A stretch of 64,000 bases of DNA from Harryflintia acetispora (GTDB lineage Bacteria; Bacillota; Clostridia; Oscillospirales; Ruminococcaceae), in NCBI GenBank assembly GCA_004340125.1, contig SLUK01000001.1:310001-374000 (forward strand). The letters run 5' to 3'. The notes beneath the pieces are model-generated. The model was given only the letters and a program-made list of their open reading frames with translations. It made no database searches and had not been told where the DNA came from. A program made the translations under genes and the position numbers. Below, piece by piece: positions 24,453 through 34,583 of this stretch. Every line of letters begins with the position of its first letter. The stretch's first letter is position 1.

Positions 24453-25424
24453 TTGCAGATCGGCAATGTTACCATCGAAGGGCACACCGCCCTGGCCCCG
24501 ATGGCGGGGGTGGCGGACCGCTCGTTCCGCACGATCTGCAAGGAGCTCGGGGCCTCCTATCTGGTGGGCGAGATGGCCAGCGCCAAGGGGATGCACTACA
24601 GCGATAAAAAGACCGCCCTGCTGCTCGAGGTGACGGAGCCCGAGCACCCGATGGCGGTGCAGATTTTCGGCACCGAGCCCGCCCTGATGGCCGACTGCGC
24701 GAGGAGTGCCTTGCGCTTCTCGCCCGATATCATCGACATCAACATGGGCTGCCCCGCGCCCAAGATCGTGGGCGGCGGGGCGGGCAGCGCCCTGATGAAG
24801 ACCCCCGTTTTGGCGGGGAAAATCATCGAAGCGGTGGCGCGGGCGGTGGATATCCCGGTCACCGTCAAGCTGCGTCTCGGCTGGGACGACGAGCACCAAA
24901 ACGCCGTCGAGCTGGCGCGCATTGCGCAGGAGAGCGGGGCCGCGGCCGTCACGGTGCACGGGCGCACCCGCCAGCAGATGTACGCGGGCAGGGCCGACCT
25001 CGCCGCCATCCGGCAGGTGGTAAAGAGCCTCTCGATCCCGGTGATCGGCAACGGGGACGTCTGCGACCCGGTAAGCGCCAAACGGATGCTTGACGAGACC
25101 GGCTGCGCGCTGGTCATGGTCGGGCGGGGCGCGCTGGGCGCGCCCTGGGTCTTCGGCCAGATTGAGCGGTACCTGCGCGACGGCGCCCTGCTCCCCGCCC
25201 CCCCGATGGAGCGGCGCATGGAGATCCTGCTGCGGCAGATTAAGATGGCCGTCGCGCACAAGGGGGAGTACATCGCCCTGCGCGAGGCGAGAAGCCACGC
25301 GGCCTGGTATTTTAAGGGGCTGCGCGGTGCGGCCGCGCTGCGGCGCGAGGCCGGGCAGCTGGAGGTTTACAGCGACCTTGAGCGTCTGTGCGAGCGGGCG
25401 CTCGCGCAATCCGAGGAGAATTAG
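24453..25424 (+). CDS. dusB: tRNA-dihydrouridine synthase
   Basis: A 323-residue FMN enzyme that reduces uridine to dihydrouridine in tRNA. The TIM-barrel motifs are present: LAPMAGVADRSFR near the N-terminus, the catalytic-Cys loop INMGCPAPKIVGGGAGSALM (Cys ~100), TVKLRLGWD, TVHGRTRQQMYAG, VIGNGDV and MVGRGALGAPW. The start is set at TTG 24453 because GGGAGGG sits seven bases before it and the protein then begins with the usual IGNVTIEG; the open frame upstream has no ribosome site. It is divergent from polA and followed 20 bp later by a MATE pump gene. Confidence 0.93.
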   Translation: MQIGNVTIEGHTALAPMAGVADRSFRTICKELGASYLVGEMASAKGMHYSDKKTALLLEVTEPEHPMAVQIFGTEPALMADCARSALRFSPDIIDINMGCPAPKIVGGGAGSALMKTPVLAGKIIEAVARAVDIPVTVKLRLGWDDEHQNAVELARIAQESGAAAVTVHGRTRQQMYAGRADLAAIRQVVKSLSIPVIGNGDVCDPVSAKRMLDETGCALVMVGRGALGAPWVFGQIERYLRDGALLPAPPMERRMEILLRQIKMAVAHKGEYIALREARSHAAWYFKGLRGAAALRREAGQLEVYSDLERLCERALAQSEEN

Positions 25425-25444
25425 CAGAGCGGGAGGTGGAGGCA

Positions 25445-26839
25445 ATGGCGCCAAAATCGGTCAATGTGCTGGGACTGGGCCGCTCCCCGGTCCATACGGT
25501 CATCCTGCTCGCCTGGCCGGCGATCATCGAGCAGATCATGCTCACCCTGGTGGGCTACGTGGACACGGCGATGGTCGGGGCCATCGGCGCGCAGGCGACC
25601 GCCGCGGTGGGGGTCACCACCTCCACCATGTGGCTGATCAACGGCCTTTTTTCCGCCTTCGGGGTGGGCTTTTCGGTGCAGGTGGCCCAGTGCATCGGCG
25701 CCGAGGACTACGAGGGCTGCCGCCAGGCCATCCGCCAGTCGGTGCTCTCGGTGCTGGGCTTCGGCGCGCTGACCACCCTGGTCTGTCAGCTGATCGGCGG
25801 GCAGCTCCCTCTGTGGCTGGGCGCCCCGCCCGAGGTGGCGCGGGAGGCAGGGGCCTACTTTCGCATCCTCACCTCGGTCATGGTGCTGCACATGGGCTCG
25901 GCCGTCTTTTCGGCCATCCTGCGCTGCTCAGGGGACACCAAGACCCCTATGCTCCTCAATATCCTGACCAACGTGATGAATATCATCCTCAACACCCTGT
26001 TTATCTTCGAGCCCTCGGTCCACCACACCCCCTTCGGCAGCTTCACCCTGCCAGGGCTCGGGATGGGGGTGCGGGGCGCCGCTATCGCCTCGGCCATCTC
26101 GATGGGCACGGTGGGGCTCTTGCTGCTGCTCACCACCTTCCTGCGCAAGGGCGAGGCGCACATCGACTTTCATCAAAATTGGCGGCCCGATCCGCTGGTC
26201 TGGCGGCTGGCGCTTCGTTTCGGGCTGCCGGTGGCCTTCGAGCGGGTCACCGTCTCCTGCGGGCAGATCATCTTCACCATGATGGTCACCCATCTCGGCA
26301 CGGTGGCGCTGGCGGCGCACACTTTAGCCAACACCGCCGAGAGCATCTCCTACCTGCCGGCGGTGGGGATTTCCTTTGCGGCCACCACCCTGGTCGGCCA
26401 GGCCAAGGGGGCCGAAAACCGGGACATGGCCTTCCAGTTTGGGAAAATCGTCACCAAGATGGGGATCGTGATGGGGGTTATGATGTTCGCGCTCCTCTTC
26501 TTCGGCGCGCGCGGGCTGGTGGGGATTTTCACCCGGGACCTCGCGGTGATCGCGCTGGGCGCGGGGGCTCTGCGGATCGAGGCGCTGGTCCAGCCGCTGC
26601 AAAACTGCGAGATCGTTTTGGCCGGCGCCATGCGCGGCGGGGGCGACGCGCGCTTCCAGTTCTATGTCGGGCTCGTCTGTATGTGGGGGGTCCGCCTGCC
26701 GGTGGCCTTTTTGATGGCGTTCGTCTTTGATCTGGGACTTTACGGGATTTGGTGCGGCATGGCGGCGGACATCGCCATGCGCGGGGTCCTCAACCTCTGG
26801 CGCTTTTACAGCGGCCGCTGGTACGGGGCGCTGCACTGA
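25445..26839 (+). CDS. MATE-family efflux transporter 1
   Basis: A 464-residue MATE exporter with twelve predicted membrane helices, exchanging cationic drugs or metabolites for Na+ or H+. The N-terminal LAWPAIIEQIMLTLVGYVDTAMVG and the middle LRCSGDTKTPM loop are typical of the family, as is GAENRDMAFQFGKIVTKMG in the second half. ATG 25445 follows GGGAGGTGGAGG. It lies between dusB and a second, very similar MATE gene 41 bp downstream; the three are probably co-transcribed. Substrate unknown. Confidence 0.93.
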   Translation: MAPKSVNVLGLGRSPVHTVILLAWPAIIEQIMLTLVGYVDTAMVGAIGAQATAAVGVTTSTMWLINGLFSAFGVGFSVQVAQCIGAEDYEGCRQAIRQSVLSVLGFGALTTLVCQLIGGQLPLWLGAPPEVAREAGAYFRILTSVMVLHMGSAVFSAILRCSGDTKTPMLLNILTNVMNIILNTLFIFEPSVHHTPFGSFTLPGLGMGVRGAAIASAISMGTVGLLLLLTTFLRKGEAHIDFHQNWRPDPLVWRLALRFGLPVAFERVTVSCGQIIFTMMVTHLGTVALAAHTLANTAESISYLPAVGISFAATTLVGQAKGAENRDMAFQFGKIVTKMGIVMGVMMFALLFFGARGLVGIFTRDLAVIALGAGALRIEALVQPLQNCEIVLAGAMRGGGDARFQFYVGLVCMWGVRLPVAFLMAFVFDLGLYGIWCGMAADIAMRGVLNLWRFYSGRWYGALH

Positions 26840-26880
26840 CCGGATAACAGACGCACAAAAAGAAGAAGGAAGGGTTCTCA

Positions 26881-28278
26881 TTGGCCGCAGAAAAGTCGAT
26901 CAACGTCCTCAGCCTCGGGAAAAATCCGGTGCAGACGGTGCTGCTGCTGTCCTGGCCGGCGATCATCGAGCAGATCATGCTCACCATGGTCAACTATGTC
27001 GATACCGCGATGGTCGGCTCCCTGGGCGCGCACGCCACGGCGGCGGTGGGGATCACGGCTTCCTGCCTCAACATGCTCAACGGCCTGTTCGCCGCCTTCG
27101 GGATAGGCTTCTCCATCCAGGTGGCGCAGAATATCGGCGCCGGGGACTACGAGGAATGCCGCCGGGCGATCCGGCAGGCGGTGCTCTCGGTGTTTTCCTT
27201 CGGCATTCTCGTCACCCTCTTCTGCCAGGCGATCGCTTCTCCCCTGCCGGTCTGGCTGGGGGCCGACCCGGGGATCGTGGAGGATGCGGGGGCTTACTTT
27301 CGCATCATCTCCTCGATCATGGTGCTGCACATGGGCTCGGCGGTCTATTCGGCCATCCTGCGCTGCTCGGGGGACACCAAGACCCCCATGCTGCTCAACG
27401 TGCTGACCAACGTTTTGAATGTGATTCTCAACACCCTCTTCATCTTCCCCACCAAGACCTACCAGTCCTTTCTGGGGCCCATCACCCTGCCGGGGCTGGG
27501 CTGGGGAGTGCGCGGGGCGGCCACCGCCTCGGCCATCTCGATGGGGACGATCGGGCTGTTGCTGCTCATCACCACCTTTTGCCGCAAGGGGGAGGCGCAC
27601 ATCAGCCTGCGCCAGGACTGGCGCTTTTCCCCGCACATCTGGCGCACGGCGGCCTACTTCGGGCTGCCGGTCGCCTTTGAACGCTTCACCATTTCCTTTG
27701 GGGCGATCATCTACACCACCATGGTCTCCCGCCTGGGCACGGTGGCGCTGGCGGCGCACACCATCGCCAACACCGCCGAGGGGATTTCCTACCTGCCCGC
27801 CAACGGGATCCAGTTCGCCGCCACCACCCTAGTCGGCCAGGCCAAGGGCGCGGAGGACCGGGAGATGGCGTTTCGTTTCGGGCGGATCGTCACCCGCATG
27901 GGGCTGATCCTGGGTGCGGTCATGCTGGTGGTGCTCTTCATCTTCGCCGAGCCGCTGGTGTCCATCTTCACCTCTGACCCGCAGGTCATCCATTTTGCCA
28001 GCGGGGTGCTGCGCATCGAGGCGCTCATCCAGCCGCTGCTCAACGCCTCTATCGTGCTGGTGGGTGTCATGCGCGGAGGCGGCGACGTGCGCTACCAGTT
28101 CTTCGTTTCGCTGTTTTGCATGTGGGGCATCCGCCTGGTGTCGGCTTATATCCTGGCCTTCCCCTGCGGGCTCGGCATCTACGGGATCTGGTGCGGCATG
28201 GCGACCGACCTTGGGATGCGCGGGGTATTAAACCTCCTGCGCTTCAGAAGCGGCAAGTGGTACCGGGACGTTGGTTAG
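26881..28278 (+). CDS. MATE-family efflux transporter 2
   Basis: A 465-residue MATE exporter strongly similar over its full length to the gene just upstream: both share LSWPAIIEQIML-type helix 1, SIMVLHMGSAVYSAILRCSG and GAEDREMAFRFGRIVTRMG. The start is TTG 26881 behind AAGGAAGGG; no closer ATG exists. A tandem duplication is the simplest explanation. The pair may have diverged in substrate or may form a dosage pair; the sequence does not say. Confidence 0.93.
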   Translation: MAAEKSINVLSLGKNPVQTVLLLSWPAIIEQIMLTMVNYVDTAMVGSLGAHATAAVGITASCLNMLNGLFAAFGIGFSIQVAQNIGAGDYEECRRAIRQAVLSVFSFGILVTLFCQAIASPLPVWLGADPGIVEDAGAYFRIISSIMVLHMGSAVYSAILRCSGDTKTPMLLNVLTNVLNVILNTLFIFPTKTYQSFLGPITLPGLGWGVRGAATASAISMGTIGLLLLITTFCRKGEAHISLRQDWRFSPHIWRTAAYFGLPVAFERFTISFGAIIYTTMVSRLGTVALAAHTIANTAEGISYLPANGIQFAATTLVGQAKGAEDREMAFRFGRIVTRMGLILGAVMLVVLFIFAEPLVSIFTSDPQVIHFASGVLRIEALIQPLLNASIVLVGVMRGGGDVRYQFFVSLFCMWGIRLVSAYILAFPCGLGIYGIWCGMATDLGMRGVLNLLRFRSGKWYRDVG

Positions 28279-28308
28279 GAACGCCTTGTTTACAATCCAT
28301 TTATTTTT

Positions 28309-28331
28309 TCATGCATAATCTGTGGTATAAT
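28309..28331 (+). promoter_or_regulatory. Extended -10 promoter of CPBP gene
   Basis: TGG-TATAAT (28323-28331) forms an extended -10 box 36 bp ahead of the CPBP start; the -35 region is only an AT-rich stretch. Confidence 0.5.
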
Positions 28332-28366
28332 ACAACTAACGAAAGCTGATTGCTGCAGGTGCTGCC

Positions 28367-29395
28367 ATGAATGAGTATCTAGACGGACCGGACCGCGAGT
28401 TTGTCTACGTGCAGGGCTACGGGTTCACCGACGGGCCCCGCAAACCGGATATGAACAGTATGATACGGGCCTATTCAAACGCTTTGGGTTGTACGCTCAT
28501 AGCGTTTTTGGCATTGCAGAATTTTGTGCCGCTGGTGGTGGTCATGCTCATGCGCATGGGGAACCCGGCCATCCGCATTTATAACAACCAGTTTATCGCC
28601 TCGTCCGACACCATCGAGGTGATCAGCATCTGGAGCAGCCTGATCTGCTACTGCCTGCCCATCCTGCTGCTGTGTGCATTTTTGCATCTGGGCGCTCACA
28701 CCGTCTTCCCGCGCCGCCTGCCCCGCGCGGGCGAGGCGCTTCCGGCGGCCGGGTTGGTCCTGGCCTCCTCGGTTATCGGCTCAATGGTGGCCATGCTGCT
28801 CTCCGCGCTGCTGGCGCTGGTGAACCTGCACCCCACCGGGCCCGGCCTGCCCGAGGCGGACAACGTCCGGTCGCTGATGCTGGCGGCGGCCTCCTCGGCG
28901 CTGATGCCGGCGATCTTCGAGGAGCTGCTTTTCCGGGGAGCCATTTTGCAGAGCCTGCGCCGCTTCGGCGAGCCGTTTGCGCTCTTTTGCTCGACGCTTC
29001 TGTTCGCCCTGCTGCACCGCAACCTGGTGCAATTCCCAAACGCGTTCATCACCGGGATGCTGCTGGGCTTTCTGGCCCTGCGCACCGGCACGCTGCTGGT
29101 GCCCATGCTCTGCCATTTTATCAACAACCTGGTCCCGCTGCTGCTCAATTTCTTCCTGGTGGGCTTGCCGGAGGAATCGGTCAGCCGGGCCTATATCGGG
29201 CTCAACGTGGTTTACCTGGTTGCGGGGGTCGTCGGGGCGCTTTACCTGCTGCGCACCCGGCCCCAGTTTTTCACCCCGCTGCACCGGGACGTGCCGCGCG
29301 CCGAACGCCGCAAGCTGTCCGCCTTCTTCGGCTCGGTACCGCTTCTCGCGGTGGTGGTTTTGCTGGTGGTGCAGATCATACTCAATCTTTTTTAA
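28367..29395 (+). CDS. CPBP-family intramembrane metalloprotease
   Basis: A 342-residue multi-pass membrane protein with about eight helices. The Abi/CPBP (CAAX protease-like) motifs are intact: EELLFRGAILQSL (EExxxR), then FALLHRNLVQF (FxxxH) and CHFINNLVPLLLNF (HxxxN). Relatives process prenylated or signal proteins or give immunity to bacteriocins; no bacteriocin gene is adjacent, so the role is open. ATG 28367 follows TGCAGGTGCTGCC, a weak site, but the promoter and the first hydrophilic residues fit. It is followed 15 bp later by tadA. Confidence 0.85.
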   Translation: MNEYLDGPDREFVYVQGYGFTDGPRKPDMNSMIRAYSNALGCTLIAFLALQNFVPLVVVMLMRMGNPAIRIYNNQFIASSDTIEVISIWSSLICYCLPILLLCAFLHLGAHTVFPRRLPRAGEALPAAGLVLASSVIGSMVAMLLSALLALVNLHPTGPGLPEADNVRSLMLAAASSALMPAIFEELLFRGAILQSLRRFGEPFALFCSTLLFALLHRNLVQFPNAFITGMLLGFLALRTGTLLVPMLCHFINNLVPLLLNFFLVGLPEESVSRAYIGLNVVYLVAGVVGALYLLRTRPQFFTPLHRDVPRAERRKLSAFFGSVPLLAVVVLLVVQIILNLF

Positions 29396-29410
29396 TCGAC
29401 GGAGGGCAAG

Positions 29411-29902
29411 ATGGACGACCGTGCATGGATGCGCCTGGCGCTCGAAGAGGCCAAAGCCGCCGCCGCGCTCGGCGAGGTGCCGGTGGGCGCGCTGGTGGTA
29501 CGATCCGGCGAGCTGATCGCCAAGGCGCACAACCGCCGCGAGACGGGGAAAAGTGCGCTGGCGCACGCCGAATGCCTGGCGATCGACGAGGCCTGTAAAA
29601 CGCTCGGCGGCTGGCGGCTGCACGAGTGCGAGCTCTATGTGACGCTGGAGCCCTGCCCGATGTGCGCGGGGGCGATCATCAATTCCCGGTTGCGCCGGGT
29701 GGTCTACGGGGCGAGGGACCCCAAGGCGGGCTGCTGCGGGTCGGTGACCGACCTGTTCGCACTGCCCTTCAACCACCGCCCGGAGGCAGTGGGCGGGGTG
29801 CTCGAGGAGGAGTGCGCCGGGGCGCTGCGCGCCTTTTTTCAGGCGAAGCGCAAAGGCGCGGTCAATACAACGGTGACAAGCGAGGAGGCGCAGGAGGAAT
29901 GA
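29411..29902 (+). CDS. tadA: tRNA-specific adenosine deaminase
   Basis: A 163-residue zinc deaminase that converts A34 to inosine in tRNA-Arg(ACG). Zinc and catalytic residues are H52 and E54 in HAE and C82/C85 in PCPMC; YGARDPKAGCCGS and NHRPEAVGGVL follow as expected. ATG 29411 follows ACGGAGGGCAAG. The stop overlaps the next gene by ATGA, so the flavoprotein downstream is translationally coupled. Confidence 0.95.
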   Translation: MDDRAWMRLALEEAKAAAALGEVPVGALVVRSGELIAKAHNRRETGKSALAHAECLAIDEACKTLGGWRLHECELYVTLEPCPMCAGAIINSRLRRVVYGARDPKAGCCGSVTDLFALPFNHRPEAVGGVLEEECAGALRAFFQAKRKGAVNTTVTSEEAQEE

Positions 29903-30453
29903 GGAAGAACATTTTGGTGCTCACATCCAGCCCGCGGCGGGGCGGCAACAGCGACATGCTGGCGATGAGCTTTGCCAAGGGCGCGATGGAGCAGGGCCAT
30001 GAGGTGAGCATGGTGAGCGTGGGCCACCAACAGATCGGCGGGTGCCTTGCGTGCGAGCGCTGCTGGAAGCAGGGGCAGCGCCCCTGCGTGCGGGACGACG
30101 ACATGCAGGCGATTTTCCCGGCGCTCGAGTCGGCGGACGTCTGTGTGCTGGCGGCGCCGCTGTATTTTTACAATCTGCCCTCCCAGATCGTGTCGGTCTG
30201 CGACCGGCTCTATCCGTATTATAAGGACGACTGCCCGCGCAAGCTCAAAATCAAGGAGAGCGTGCTGCTGATGACAGCGGCCACCGACGAGCGCGACGAA
30301 TTCGCGGGGGTGGAGAACGTCTACCGGATTCTGACCGACTATCTCGGCTGGAAGGACCGGGGCGTGCTGATCGCGGACAGCGTGTTGGACAAGGGCGATA
30401 TTGAGCAGGGCGACTGGCTCAAACAGGCCTTTGAGATGGGCAAAGCCATCTAA
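29899..30453 (+). CDS. NADPH-dependent FMN reductase / flavodoxin-like protein
   Basis: A 184-residue flavodoxin-fold protein of the iron-sulfur flavoprotein/FMN-reductase type. The FMN phosphate loop is LTSSPRRGGNSD (8-19), and the Cys pair in CLACERCWKQG (~49-59) resembles the clostridial ISF-like and multimeric flavodoxin reductase group. APLYFYNLPSQ is the second flavin contact. It overlaps tadA by four bases behind AGGAGGA. Two 65-bp tandem repeats begin right after its stop. Confidence 0.88.
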   Translation: MRKNILVLTSSPRRGGNSDMLAMSFAKGAMEQGHEVSMVSVGHQQIGGCLACERCWKQGQRPCVRDDDMQAIFPALESADVCVLAAPLYFYNLPSQIVSVCDRLYPYYKDDCPRKLKIKESVLLMTAATDERDEFAGVENVYRILTDYLGWKDRGVLIADSVLDKGDIEQGDWLKQAFEMGKAI

Positions 30454-30459
30454 GCATGT

Positions 30460-30589
30460 GGCGAGCCGCCACTCCCGATACGCGAAAGGACTAGCGTGCA
30501 GAGTGGCCATGCTCAGCCTGCGGCGGCGAGCCGCCGCTCCCGATACGCGAAAGGATTAGCGTTTAAACCGGAAATGCTCAGCCCGCGTC
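30460..30589 (+). repeat. Two tandem 65-bp repeats
   Basis: Units 30460-30524 and 30525-30589 share GGCGAGCCGCC, CTCCCGATACGCGAAAGGA, TTAGCGT-type and ATGCTCAGCC blocks at the same offsets, with differences in between. No coding frame is evident. Confidence 0.85.
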
Positions 30590-30616
30590 CTGAATGTGTG
30601 TGGCGAAGAACGGACA

Positions 30617-30649
30617 AAAAGCGCGGCGGAAAAATCCGCCGCGCTTTTC
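30617..30649. terminator. Bidirectional terminator
   Basis: AAAAGCGCGGCGGA and complement, 14-bp stem with an AAAA loop, flanked by A and T runs. It probably ends the tadA/flavoprotein transcript. Confidence 0.85.
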
Positions 30650-30668
30650 TGTTGCGTGCAAAAACATG

Positions 30669-30799
30669 GTTCCAAGGGGGCGACGCCCCTTTGGCGGGGA
30701 GTTTGAGGGCGAGGAGCCCTCATAAATCTTAAAAAGCGTAGGAAGGGTGAATCGGACCTCCGGTGGAGGTCCGAGAGGGGAACCCCAAGAGGGGTTCCC
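30669..30799 (-). repeat. Multi-hairpin intergenic repeat, copy D
   Basis: Reverse-oriented relative of copy A: GGTTCCAAGGGGGC/GCCCCTTTGG, then GAGGGC/GCCCTC, then CGGACCTCC/GGAGGTCCG, and GGGGAACCCC/GGGGTTCCC. It faces copy C (31384-31516) across a 585-bp segment with two small genes. Confidence 0.7.
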
Positions 30800-30813
30800 A
30801 CAAATAGGCAACT

Positions 30814-31047
30814 TTAAAAATCGTGACAGGAACCCGCGGAAATGTTGTGCTTTTCAAGAATTCGAACAATTTCCTCGACGACTTCAAAATCGTTCAAGTC
30901 TGGTGTACGAACAACCGTTACAATTTCCTCCAAGACACGGACCGCATGGTCCTGAACCAATTTCAAATAATCAGTGTGCGGCAAAGGAAGCTTTTCCAAA
31001 ACGAGCTTTCCCATTTCCCAGCAGAGCATTTCCATACAAACGTCCAA
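30814..31047 (-). CDS. Small hypothetical protein, 77 aa
   Basis: An unrecognised acidic, helical protein rich in Leu, Val and Glu, with Met and Cys residues at the N-terminus and the C-terminal segment FEVVEEIVRILEKHNIS. I set the start at TTG 31047 because GAGGGGTGA precedes it by a few bases; ATG 31032 is an alternative. It is divergent from an XRE regulator, with a duplicated AATAGGTCAA motif between them, so the two probably form a regulated pair. Whether it is a toxin-antitoxin-like module cannot be told from the sequence. Confidence 0.55.
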   Translation of the reverse strand: MDVCMEMLCWEMGKLVLEKLPLPHTDYLKLVQDHAVRVLEEIVTVVRTPDLNDFEVVEEIVRILEKHNISAGSCHDF

Positions 31048-31065
31048 AAAATCACCCCTCAATAG

Positions 31066-31100
31066 AATAGGTCAATTACACCCTAATGTCAATAGGTCAA
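31066..31100. promoter_or_regulatory. Direct-repeat operator between divergent genes
   Basis: AATAGGTCAA occurs at 31066-31075 and 31091-31100, 25 bp apart, in the AT-rich region between the 77-aa gene and the XRE gene. A CATAAT box lies just after the second copy. Confidence 0.5.
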
Positions 31101-31127
31101 ATTGCCATAATATAGATGGTGATTTGA

Positions 31128-31355
31128 ATGAGTCGACTGAGGGACTTGAGAAAAGCAAGAGGATACACCCAAATTAAAATGCAGATGCTTACCGGCATTG
31201 ATCAAAGCGATTACGCTAAATTAGAAAATGGCAAGCGTCACTTTACTTTTGAACAATGCAAAAGGATTGCGGTCGCATTGAGGACCAGCATGGACTATTT
31301 GGCGGGGTTGACCGACGTAGAGGTACCTTATCCGAGGAAAGAAGAAAGCGAATAG
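31128..31355 (+). CDS. XRE-family regulator, 75 aa
   Basis: A minimal Cro/CI-type DNA-binding protein: residues 3-62 are the five-helix HTH domain (RDLRKARGYTQIKMQMLTGI, then SDYAKLENGKRHFTFEQCKRIAVAL), with only a short acidic tail. It likely binds the AATAGGTCAA repeats just upstream. Base composition is more AT-rich than its neighbours, and the gene sits with its divergent partner between two inverted multi-hairpin repeats, which suggests acquisition. Confidence 0.85.
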   Translation: MSRLRDLRKARGYTQIKMQMLTGIDQSDYAKLENGKRHFTFEQCKRIAVALRTSMDYLAGLTDVEVPYPRKEESE

Positions 31356-31383
31356 GATTCCCCTGATATTTGGACAAAGTGGA

Positions 31384-31516
31384 GGGAACCCCCTCTTGGG
31401 GGTTCCTCGTCAAACCTTCCAGTGGAAGGTTTGACTCCCCTCCCGGCGCTTCGCTGGCGCTAAAGGTTGCGGGCTCCGCCCGCACCCGCCAAAGGGTCTT
31501 TGACCCTTTGGAAACC
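31384..31516 (+). repeat. Multi-hairpin intergenic repeat, copy C
   Basis: Same order as copy A: GGAACCCCC/GGGGGTTCC, CAAACCTTCCA/TGGAAGGTTTG, GGCGC/GCGCC, GCGGGC/GCCCGC followed by ACCCGCC, and CCAAAGGGTC/GACCCTTTGG ending in AAACC. Stem bases differ from copy A on both arms. Confidence 0.8.
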
Positions 31517-31540
31517 CTAAATTCGGTATCCCCATGGACA

Positions 31541-31575
31541 AAAAAAGGCTGTGGATCACTCCACAGCCCTTTTTC
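31541..31575. terminator. Terminator downstream of ppdK
   Basis: GGCTGTGGA/TCCACAGCC stem with TCAC loop, A6 on the left and T5 on the right; it serves the minus-strand ppdK gene and any plus transcript. Confidence 0.8.
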
Positions 31576-31593
31576 TGATTAATCCCGTAAGAC

Positions 31594-34221
<2,628 letters not shown>

Positions 34222-34353
34222 TGTTTTACCTCCCAATATCTTAATCTGCTCTATTTGAAAACCTGTTCATGCGGAAGTCCTTCCGCGACAGTTTTCCGTC
34301 CGCCAAAAGGGTGCAGACCGGCATTTTTGCTGCCTGTCTGCACGCTCTTCTTC

Positions 34354-34382
34354 ATTATAACAAAAGCCAGTCGGCATTTCCA
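34354..34382 (-). promoter_or_regulatory. ppdK promoter with structured leader
   Basis: Minus-strand TGGAAA (34377-34382) and TGT-TATAAT (-10 at 34354-34359), 17 bp apart. The ~130-nt leader carries a GTGCAGAC/GTCTGCAC hairpin and a GCGGAAG/CTTCCGC hairpin. Confidence 0.6.
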
Positions 34383-34451
34383 CATTTTATTGAAAAAATT
34401 TTGCATTTTTGTGTGAATTCAAAGAATTGTTAAATTTCGCTCCCCTGCCCC

Positions 34452-34557
34452 TTGAAAAAGCCTCCAAAAATTGCGATAATAAAGAGGCTGTAAAGAGAGT
34501 ATGGATGAAATGACACCGGTTGGGGTTCCCTTCTCTGGGAATATGGCCCAAACGGTG
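34452..34557 (+). promoter_or_regulatory. glmU promoter and leader hairpin
   Basis: TTGAAA (34452-34457), 17 bp, GATAAT (34475-34480). The leader contains a long stem CACCGGTTGGG/CCCAAACGGTG (34514-34557, one mismatch) with an inner TTCCC/GGGAA pair, ending 25 nt before the start codon. Confidence 0.65.
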
Positions 34558-34583
34558 AATCACTATGCGCGGAGGTGCTGCAT

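Noticed and set aside
30455..31520. CRISPR array
   Set aside because: The repeats are long, diverged, only two in tandem, and lack regular spacers or cas genes.
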